Shown: positions 1 to 5,045 of the stretch, in pieces
How the letters are laid out: each line of letters begins with the position of its first letter
How positions within the stretch are numbered: the first letter of the stretch is position 1
NCBI GenBank assembly: GCA_964542855.1
Contig: CAZIWJ010000235.1
Coordinates: forward strand, 1 to 5,552
Direction: 5' to 3'
DNA: 5,552 nt
Origin: CAZIWJ01 sp964542855
GTDB taxonomy: Bacteria > Bacteroidota > Bacteroidia > Cytophagales > Cyclobacteriaceae
Made by a program: the position numbers and the translations under genes
The notes under the pieces: model-generated
The model's database searches: none
The model's input: the letters and a program-made list of their open reading frames with translations, nothing else
Told to the model about the DNA's origin: nothing

Positions 1-192
1 CGGCTTTCGGTCTACAAAAAGCACATAGTCGGCAGGTCCTACATTAGTTTGGTATTCCCTAACAGCCACGCCTGTTTTGGCAGAGAGGTCAACTTTATTC
101 TTGGATTGAACGGCCCAGCCTGCATCTTTTAGCATCTGATCAATCAGGTCTCTGGCTTTTTGCTCAGGATTTTGGTTAGCCACTTCTGCCAT
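1..192 (-). CDS. hsdR: Type I restriction endonuclease R subunit, N-terminal fragment (runs off the left edge)
   Basis: This is the start of the motor and nuclease subunit of a type I restriction-modification complex, which works with HsdM and HsdS to translocate and cut unmodified DNA. Only 64 codons are visible. The reading is MAEVANQNPEQKARDLIDQ, then an LKDAGW segment (residues 21-26), GVAVREY (41-47) and GPADYVLFVDRKP (52-64). The family pattern is an N-terminal helix ending in AGW, then 'GVAVRE', then 'G.ADYLLFVD.K' leading to an E-A-K just beyond the edge. Asp55 in ADY matches the first acidic residue of the PD-(D/E)xK nuclease site; the second acidic residue and the lysine lie outside the window. 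The ATG at 190-192 was chosen because it is the only ATG before an in-frame stop at 256-258. No Shine-Dalgarno is visible, as is usual in Bacteroidota. Most of the roughly 800-1,100-residue protein is missing, so intactness cannot be judged. A solitary HsdR-like DEAD/DEAH helicase is the main alternative. Confidence 0.88.
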   Translation of the reverse strand, partial: MAEVANQNPEQKARDLIDQMLKDAGWAVQSKNKVDLSAKTGVAVREYQTNVGPADYVLFVDRKP

Positions 193-300
193 AATGAGTT
201 GCTGATTTAGTTTTTCTAATTGGCGGTTTGTCAGTCCGGTTAAACAAACCAAAGTTTAATAAACCCAAAAATAATGCTTATCTGTATACGCCTGTAATTA

Positions 301-347
301 ACAGATTGGCATCTAACCCGGTAAACTTAACCAGTTAAATAATCTGT
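301..347. repeat. Nested inverted repeats upstream of hsdR
   Basis: ACAGATT (301-307) and AATCTGT (341-347) are perfect 7-bp inverted arms around a 33-bp centre. That centre contains a second dyad, TTAAC-CA-GTTAA (327-338), and one copy of AACCCGGT (315-322). The position, 109-155 bp upstream of the hsdR start, would suit an operator or a leader structure. Dyads this short are common by chance in AT-rich DNA, so a function is only a guess. Confidence 0.3.
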
Positions 348-446
348 GTAAATAATTAAGTAAGGGTAAGTTAACTCCGGGGCACTGAAATTAAATAAGC
401 CAACTGTCACCCTCCCATAAACAGGAATTATTAAACTAGCTGTTTT

Positions 447-728
447 ATGAGGAGGTCGCGAAACAATACATTATGTTGTTTTTTTCTCATTTTCTGTTTA
501 GCAGGTGCTTACAACCCGGTAAAAACATATGCTCCGTTTAACGGTCGCTTTGTATCCTTAATGCAATTAATTATTAACATTAATTACACGGTACAGTATT
601 TCTGCGCCGGTTTGCTTTTGGTTTTCTTACCTGACCGTATAATGATTTCGTATGCCTGGTTAGTATGGTTTAATTTATTTCAGGAATTTAATCATCTTTT
701 TAACCATACAATAACGTTTCAGTTTTAA
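447..728 (+). CDS. Doubtful 93-residue hydrophobic frame
   Basis: An ATG-to-TAA frame of 93 codons whose product is very rich in Phe, Leu, Ile and Asn, with almost no acidic residues. Residues 8-21 and about 48-72 are hydrophobic enough to be membrane segments. I recognise no family. The codons follow the AT-rich base composition of the surrounding non-coding DNA, unlike the genes to the right, and no clear ribosome binding site precedes the start. The AGGAGGT at 450-456 lies inside the frame, just after the start codon. It sits before an ATG at 473-475 in another frame that stops after 22 codons. The most likely explanation is a chance frame in T-rich DNA. A small membrane protein cannot be excluded. 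Confidence 0.18.
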   Translation: MRRSRNNTLCCFFLIFCLAGAYNPVKTYAPFNGRFVSLMQLIININYTVQYFCAGLLLVFLPDRIMISYAWLVWFNLFQEFNHLFNHTITFQF

Positions 729-942
729 ATGCTTGTGGTTACGGCTTAAGAAATTGGAATCGCGCGCGAGCGGTTCTTTATTTATGCCATTGCACCCCGG
801 CTACCTCATATTGCGCTGTGGCTACCTGACCCTTAACAATAAGCCCTTCACGCATTGCATGCCGCGCATTGCAGCTGCTCGCCGAGTACATTTCTTTCAC
901 ATTTTACCATAACTTTCTCAGTAGCGCAACGAAGGGCTCCAT

Positions 943-963
943 AACAGGAACAAGCCTCCTGTT
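943..963. terminator. Small hairpin downstream of the DUF885 gene, possible terminator
   Basis: AACAGGA (943-949) and TCCTGTT (957-963) form a perfect 7-bp stem with a 7-base loop, 40 bp beyond the stop codon of the minus-strand DUF885 gene. It is well placed to end that transcript. Read on the minus strand, however, the stem is followed by ATGGAGC rather than a U-run, so it is not a classical Rho-independent terminator. It could instead protect the 3' end of the RNA or be coincidental. Confidence 0.27.
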
Positions 964-1002
964 TCTAACCCGGTTAATCGCCTCATCCATGCGTGCAATG
1001 AG

Positions 1003-2862
1003 CTAACCTTTGCTGTTTATCACCTCCTGCATCCAGCGGTTCATTTTCTCTTCCAGGATGTCGAGCGGGATGGCGCCGTCGCCGAGCAGCTCGTCGTGGA
1101 AGGCGCGAATGCTGAATTGTTCGCCCAGGGTTTCTTTTGCCCGCTGCTTCAGTTCCCGGATTTTCAGCTCGCCAATTTTATAGGCCAGGGCTTGTCCGGG
1201 CCAGGCAATGTAGCGGTCTATTTCCACGGTAATATCTTGCAGGCTTTTTCCCGAGTGAGCCCTGAAAAAATCGATGGCTTCCTGCCGGCTCCAGCCCATG
1301 GAGTGAATGCCGGTGTCTACGACCAGTCGCACGGCCCGCCACATCTGGTAGCTCAACTGCCCGTAACGGGAGTAGGCGTTGGTATACATGCCCAGTTGAG
1401 GCCCCAGGCTTTCGGAATATAGCCCCCATCCTTCTACAAAGGCCGTGAAATTCAGGGTGCTACGAAATTCGGGAACGTTTTTCAGTTCCTGGGCCAGCGC
1501 AATTTGCAGGTGGTGGCCGGGAACAGCCTCGTGTAAACTCAACGCTTCCATTTCCCACTTCGGGCGGCTGTTCAGCTTGTAGGTATTGGCATAAAAATAA
1601 CCGGGTTTGTTGTTCCGGGCCGAACCGCGGCTGTAATATGCCGTGGTAGCCGACGGGGCCGCGTAGGCCGGAATTTCCTTCACTCCGTACGGATTGCGGG
1701 GCAGTTTGCCAAACAGTTTGGTAAGGCCCGGATCAACCCGCTTGCAGATATCCCGGTAGCCAGATAGCAGATCTTCCGGATCGGTGTAGTAGAACTGCGG
1801 ATCGGTGCGAAGAAACGCTTCAAACTCTTCCAGGCTTCCCTGAAAACCGGCTTCCTCTTTGGTGGCCTCCATTTCGGTACGAATGCGCTGTACTTCCTGC
1901 ATGCCCAGCTCGTGGATTTCCTGCGCACTCATGGAAGTAGTGGTATAATAGCGAATGCGTTCGGCGTACCAGGCCTGTCCGTCGGAGAGCTCGCTGAGCC
2001 CATAAGTTTTTCGGGTAGCGGGCAGGTATACGTTTTCAACAAACTCCCGGTAGTTATCCAGCGCCGGGTTAATGCGGTTCAGGATTACTTGCTTCAGGCT
2101 GTCTTTCAGGGCTTCCGGGTTACTAATGGCATTATCTTCCGGCAGATTCCTTACCGGGTCGTAGTATACACTGTTGGCAGCATCTTCGCTAATAAGCCCG
2201 CGAAGCTGATCGGGTACCTGCACCATGGCGATGTAAGGCATGGTAAGGTTCTGGTCCAGCCCTTGCTGCAACTTGTTACGGTTGTTTTCCAACTGTTCCG
2301 GAATACCCCGAAGGCGGGAAAGCAGGTTTCCTGCATCCAGGTCGGTTTTTAGGGGCAGGCGCTTCAGGGAGTTATTCAGGCTGAGGTGAAAACCAAACTG
2401 GTTGCTGTAGCTAATGGAAACAAATTGTTCGGGGAAGCGGCTATCGAGGGTATAAGAGGCTTCGAGCGAACGGATGAACAGGTCGTAGTTGATGCGGTTT
2501 TCTTCCGGTATACTTTTGCGGTTAATGGTTTTGGCGGCTTCCAGGAATTCACCTTGTTGTTCCAGGGCACGCTGCCGGCCTTCGAGCGAGTTATCGCCCC
2601 AGCGGTGGTTGTACTTGTGAATACCCCGGTAGGTGGCACGGGTAGGATAGGTTTGATAGTACCAGTCCATGTACAGCTTGAAAAGCGTATCTAGCTGCTG
2701 GTTGGCCGAAGAAAAATTACCGTCGTCGTTCACGAATGCGAGCTGTTCGGTAATAGATCCGTGGGGAATGTTAGCCGAATCAGCAGAAGTTTCAGCAGGG
2801 CCGGATTCGGTATCGCAGCCCAGCACGGCGAGCAATAAAAAGAGGAAAATTAAGCTTTTCAT
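1003..2862 (-). CDS. DUF885-family putative metallopeptidase lipoprotein
   Basis: A 619-residue cell-envelope lipoprotein of the DUF885 family (PF05960), whose members carry a metallopeptidase-like signature; substrates are largely unknown. The signal peptide is MKSLIFLFLLLAVLGC, with lipobox VLGC and lipidated Cys16. The mature part opens with the typical DUF885 N-terminal helices (about residues 50-140, including the 'YPTRATYRG' segment). The signature HEAVPGHH lies at 444-451, followed by FVEGWGLYSE at 475-484, whose Glu residues are candidates for a further metal ligand. The C-terminal 'YIAWPGQALAYKIG' block (551-564) is also characteristic, and the length is normal. I chose the ATG at 2860-2862 because it starts exactly at the signal peptide; a TTG 18 bp upstream (2878-2880) would only add MLLFSG. 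The stop is TAG at 1003-1005. It appears monocistronic and diverges from the Asp-rich lipoprotein gene. The family call is firm; peptidase activity is inferred from the motif. Confidence 0.93.
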   Translation of the reverse strand: MKSLIFLFLLLAVLGCDTESGPAETSADSANIPHGSITEQLAFVNDDGNFSSANQQLDTLFKLYMDWYYQTYPTRATYRGIHKYNHRWGDNSLEGRQRALEQQGEFLEAAKTINRKSIPEENRINYDLFIRSLEASYTLDSRFPEQFVSISYSNQFGFHLSLNNSLKRLPLKTDLDAGNLLSRLRGIPEQLENNRNKLQQGLDQNLTMPYIAMVQVPDQLRGLISEDAANSVYYDPVRNLPEDNAISNPEALKDSLKQVILNRINPALDNYREFVENVYLPATRKTYGLSELSDGQAWYAERIRYYTTTSMSAQEIHELGMQEVQRIRTEMEATKEEAGFQGSLEEFEAFLRTDPQFYYTDPEDLLSGYRDICKRVDPGLTKLFGKLPRNPYGVKEIPAYAAPSATTAYYSRGSARNNKPGYFYANTYKLNSRPKWEMEALSLHEAVPGHHLQIALAQELKNVPEFRSTLNFTAFVEGWGLYSESLGPQLGMYTNAYSRYGQLSYQMWRAVRLVVDTGIHSMGWSRQEAIDFFRAHSGKSLQDITVEIDRYIAWPGQALAYKIGELKIRELKQRAKETLGEQFSIRAFHDELLGDGAIPLDILEEKMNRWMQEVINSKG

Positions 2863-3068
2863 GCCGGAAAATAGGAGCAATGACCGGAAATTTCAAAATG
2901 ATGAGGAAAGGTTTATTCATGACCCGACTTGTACGGGGCGAAAAGAAGACGAATAAATTTTCCTTTTTTATTTAACCCGGTAGGGGAAAACTGGATGAAG
3001 GGTATTAAAAGGTAATTCTGGCGTAATTAATGCCCAGGTGAAGCACAAAAATATTAAACCAATTATTT
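2863..3068. promoter_or_regulatory. Divergent intergenic region between two lipoprotein genes
   Basis: These 206 bp must hold the promoters of both the DUF885 gene (leftward) and the Asp-rich lipoprotein gene (rightward). On the minus strand the best match to the Bacteroidota -7 box TAnnTTTG is TCATTTTG (one mismatch) at 2895-2902, but no TTG lies at the right distance, so it is weak. One AACCCGGT copy sits near the middle (2974-2981). No strong hairpin or repeat was seen. Confidence 0.5.
2991..3020 (+). promoter_or_regulatory. Candidate Bacteroidota-type promoter for the Asp-rich lipoprotein
   Basis: CTG at 2991-2993 (consensus TTG at -33), a 19-bp spacer, and TAATTCTG at 3013-3020 (consensus TAnnTTTG at -7) fit the primary sigma factor pattern of Bacteroidota with one mismatch in each element. 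Transcription would start near 3026-3028, giving an AT-rich leader of about 40 bases before the ATG at 3069. The spacing is right, but single-mismatch matches occur by chance. Confidence 0.3.
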
Positions 3069-3761
3069 ATGCGATTATTAACAGTAATTCTTTTTGTGGG
3101 CGGCTTGTTGCTAACAAGCTGCGACAATGATGATATGGAGATGAATAGTGGTAACCTGAATGTTCAGTTTACTGCCGTAAGTGCAGCTGCCGGAATAAAT
3201 AACGGCCGCATGCTGAACGATGCCCTTAGCTACGACCGGGTTCTCGTTGGCCTCACGGAAATTGAGCTGGAAATGGAAGATGACGATGATGACGACGACG
3301 ATTCGTCGGAAGAGCTGGAATACGAAGGCAACTATACTGTAGACCTGCTGGCCGGAACCAGTAATCCTTCACCGAATACCGTAAGTATTGAGCCGGGTAC
3401 TTACAATGAAATAGAGATTGAATTTGAGGATATCCTGGAAGGGGGCTACTCTGTAGTTATGGACCTGGTTTATGCACCGAACGGTGGTAGTGGCACCCCG
3501 GTTGAATTTCGTTCGGAAGAAGATTATGAACTGGAACTGGAAGATGACATTACCATTAACGCCGGTGACGTAAAGAATTTAATCCTGACCCTCGACCTCG
3601 ACCGGGTTTTTAACGGTATAAATTTCAGCCGGGCTGAATTAACGGATGGCACCATTCGCGTTGATGAGGAGAATAACACTGCCTTACTCGATGCTATTGA
3701 GAGTAACATTAAAGATGCATTAGATTCTGATTCGGATGACGATGACGATGACGATGATTAA
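3069..3761 (+). CDS. Asp-rich, probably surface-exposed lipoprotein, DUF4382-like
   Basis: A 230-residue lipoprotein of unknown function. The signal peptide is MRLLTVILFVGGLLLTSC, with lipobox LTSC and lipidated Cys18. Directly after the cysteine comes DNDDMEM, an acidic stretch resembling the lipoprotein export signal that sends Bacteroidota lipoproteins to the outer face of the outer membrane. The rest looks like a beta-sandwich: 'YDRVLVGLTEIELEME' (55-70), 'YTVDLLAG' (89-96), 'IEPGTYNEIEIEFE' (107-120) and 'INAGDVKNLILTLDLDRVF' (163-181). This order of elements resembles DUF4382 proteins, but I hold that assignment loosely. Two runs of eight Asp residues stand out: residues 71-78, which interrupt the first predicted strand region, and 223-230, the extreme C-terminus. 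The protein is strongly acidic, so cation (for example Ca2+) binding is plausible but unproven. The gene diverges from the DUF885 gene and converges on the dehydrogenase gene. The start is secure because it begins the signal peptide. Confidence 0.85.
   Translation: MRLLTVILFVGGLLLTSCDNDDMEMNSGNLNVQFTAVSAAAGINNGRMLNDALSYDRVLVGLTEIELEMEDDDDDDDDSSEELEYEGNYTVDLLAGTSNPSPNTVSIEPGTYNEIEIEFEDILEGGYSVVMDLVYAPNGGSGTPVEFRSEEDYELELEDDITINAGDVKNLILTLDLDRVFNGINFSRAELTDGTIRVDEENNTALLDAIESNIKDALDSDSDDDDDDDD
3735..3758 (+). repeat. GATGAC hexanucleotide tract encoding the C-terminal Asp run
   Basis: Three tandem GATGAC units followed by GATGAT encode the last eight Asp residues, and the TAA stop follows at once (3759-3761). 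The units are nearly perfect, so polymerase slippage could add or remove pairs of Asp codons without changing the frame. The other Asp tract (3279-3302) mixes GAT and GAC less regularly, which suggests it is older or less prone to slippage. Confidence 0.7.
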
Positions 3762-3777
3762 TCTTTGAGTTAGCCAC

Positions 3778-4764
3778 TCACTCTGAAACAGGGTACGGAC
3801 CCTCTTTAAATTTTTTACTATGGTAGCCCTTTTTCCCGATGAGCCGGGTAAGGGGGCTACGATAGTCTTTTCCTTCTCTCAGGCAGTTTAACAGGTGTTG
3901 AAAGCTGTATTTCGGCACCCAGCCTATTTCCTTCCCAGCCTTGTGGTTTACGTAAACCCGGCCGATAGCCGGGAACATTTTCCACCCGGCCTGCCGGTAC
4001 AATTCTTCGTACTCCGGGTAATATTTCCGGACTACTGCCGGGGCGTTCCGGTGCAGTTCCGGGCAATCGGCAGCAGTGAAGGGGGCCATGGCACTAATGA
4101 TGTACTTACCAAAACCGATAAGCGGGGCCCGCTCCATAGCCAGCAAGTGGGCATCGACCACATCCTGTACATCGACCCGCCGGTGAAGGAATTCATTAGC
4201 TTTCAGGTTAACATCGGAATACGCTTCCCTTCTGGAGGGGTTATCGTCTTCTTCCGGAAAGAAGCGGGAAGTTTTCAGCACCAGGCAATTTAGCTTTTTA
4301 TTTCTGTGAACCATCCAACACAGGTCTTCCGCAGCCGTTTTGGTAATGCCATAAATATTTTTGGGTATAGGTTGCACGTTTTCAGTAATCCAGGCAGCTG
4401 GCTCATGGGGTTCCGGCGTAAGGGCATCGCCAAAAGTACTGGTGGTACTGGTGAAGATGAATGAACGCACATCTTGTGCTGCGGCTTCTTCCAGCAGGTT
4501 CAGGGTGCCGGTAATGTTGGTTGCTATGAAATGCTGGTGGCTGTGGGTAACCACGTGCGGTTTATGCAGGGTAGCTGTGTGCAGGATGGCCTCCGTACCC
4601 CGTACCCTTTCCCGGACAAAAGCACGATTGACTACTGAGCCTACGAAATGGGTGAATTTTCCCGGGATAAGATCTACACCGGTTGCCTCGTGGTTGCTGT
4701 TTTCCAGTGTTCGCATCAAAGCTTCGCCCAGGTGGCCACTACTGCCGGTAACAAGTATTTTCAT
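3778..4764 (-). CDS. NAD-dependent epimerase/dehydratase family protein (extended SDR)
   Basis: A 328-residue cytoplasmic oxidoreductase of the extended short-chain dehydrogenase family, related to nucleotide-sugar epimerases and dehydratases. It opens with a Rossmann fold, MKILVTGSSGHLGE, in which G7xxG10xxG13 is the dinucleotide-binding loop. Asp31 at the end of the second strand is expected to hold the adenosine ribose and favours NAD(H) over NADP(H). 'ILHTATLHKPHV' (60-71) follows, then 'FTSTTSTFGDA' (104-114), with Thr107 at the catalytic Ser/Thr position. The catalytic YxxxK is Tyr138-GIT-Lys142. 'RFFPEEDDNPSRREAY' (167-182) and 'RRVDVQDVVDAHLLA' (195-209) belong to a widespread subgroup whose substrate is not known to me. 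All key residues are present and the length is normal. The ATG at 4762-4764 starts directly at the first strand; an ATG six codons upstream (4780-4782) adds only MLNLPI and is less likely. Its TGA stop lies 16 bp from the end of the convergent lipoprotein gene. Confidence 0.92.
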   Translation of the reverse strand: MKILVTGSSGHLGEALMRTLENSNHEATGVDLIPGKFTHFVGSVVNRAFVRERVRGTEAILHTATLHKPHVVTHSHQHFIATNITGTLNLLEEAAAQDVRSFIFTSTTSTFGDALTPEPHEPAAWITENVQPIPKNIYGITKTAAEDLCWMVHRNKKLNCLVLKTSRFFPEEDDNPSRREAYSDVNLKANEFLHRRVDVQDVVDAHLLAMERAPLIGFGKYIISAMAPFTAADCPELHRNAPAVVRKYYPEYEELYRQAGWKMFPAIGRVYVNHKAGKEIGWVPKYSFQHLLNCLREGKDYRSPLTRLIGKKGYHSKKFKEGPYPVSE

Positions 4765-5045
4765 GATAGGTAAATTTAGCATTTCAGGCTTAACTTTCCA
4801 TCCAGTTAAATTCTATTCAACTGTAGCAGGTTCTCATTGCAGCCTACATCATTAAGTACGAACACCTTTCGCACACGCAATGAAGGTGCTGCCGGGTTGC
4901 AATCAGGGAAGTGCGTTAGAGTAACCGGCTTTACTTTATCTTATACCATTAATTTAACCTGACTATTCGTTAAGCTTAGATATTTACGTCAAGCATCGGT
5001 TCTTCTGAAAATTCATAAATTACCAGTTAATAATTGAAGCACGCT
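4765..5045. other. Intergenic region between the dehydrogenase gene and the Uma2 relic
   Basis: About 280 bp without a gene. It must hold the leftward promoter of the dehydrogenase gene. The closest -7-like match on the minus strand, TAAATTTA at 4771-4778, is only a few bases from the ATG and has no TTG partner, so I do not call it. A small imperfect dyad, CACCTT (4863-4868) / AAGGTG (4883-4888), encloses a 14-base loop. The last 60 bp are AT-rich and would have been the leader of the former Uma2 gene. Confidence 0.6.

Larger units (their letters stand above)
193..1002. other. Long intergenic region with no convincing gene
   Basis: About 800 bp separate the start of hsdR from the stop codon of the DUF885 gene. 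The left two thirds (to about 740) are AT-rich with many TTAA-containing words. The right third (about 750-1000) is more GC-rich and holds short repeats: GGCTACCT at 799-806 and 820-827, CGCATTGCA at 851-859 and 865-873, and an inverted pair AGCCCTTC (842-849) / GAAGGGCT (931-938). The hsdR promoter must lie in the left part, on the minus strand, but I find no good Bacteroidota -33/-7 pair (TTG, TAnnTTTG). I found no tRNA, no transposase and no recognisable gene relic on either strand. The 447-728 frame inside it is listed separately with low confidence. Confidence 0.7.

Noticed and set aside
750..1002. Possible tRNA or other structured RNA gene in the GC-richer intergenic patch
   Set aside because: No TΨC-arm GGTTCGA-type sequence or cloverleaf pairing is visible on either strand; only short repeats are present.
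1096..1422. Plus-strand frame of 108 codons opposite the DUF885 gene
   Set aside because: It lies wholly within the coding region of a clear family member on the other strand, and its translation resembles no known protein. The same applies to the other frames antisense or shifted within 1003-2862.
1734..1743. CAACCCGCTT near the AACCCGGT motif family
   Set aside because: It differs at the core of the motif and lies inside the DUF885 coding sequence, so it was not counted.
2669..2956. Plus-strand 95-codon frame spanning the start of the DUF885 gene
   Set aside because: Most of it is antisense to the signal peptide and N-terminal domain; the remainder is AT-rich leader DNA without family resemblance.
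3524..3709. Minus-strand frame with a poly-Ser end inside the Asp-rich lipoprotein gene
   Set aside because: The Ser run is the complement of the acidic codons (GAA/GAT/GAC) of the real gene.
3766..3780. Possible bidirectional terminator hairpin TGAGT-TAGCC-ACTCA between the convergent genes
   Set aside because: The stem is only 5 bp, it overlaps the dehydrogenase stop codon, and no U-run follows on either strand.
4361..4855. Plus-strand frame of 164 codons overlapping the dehydrogenase gene
   Set aside because: It is antisense to the Rossmann-fold coding region of the dehydrogenase gene, the composition of its product is explained by the complement of that gene, and no domain is recognisable.
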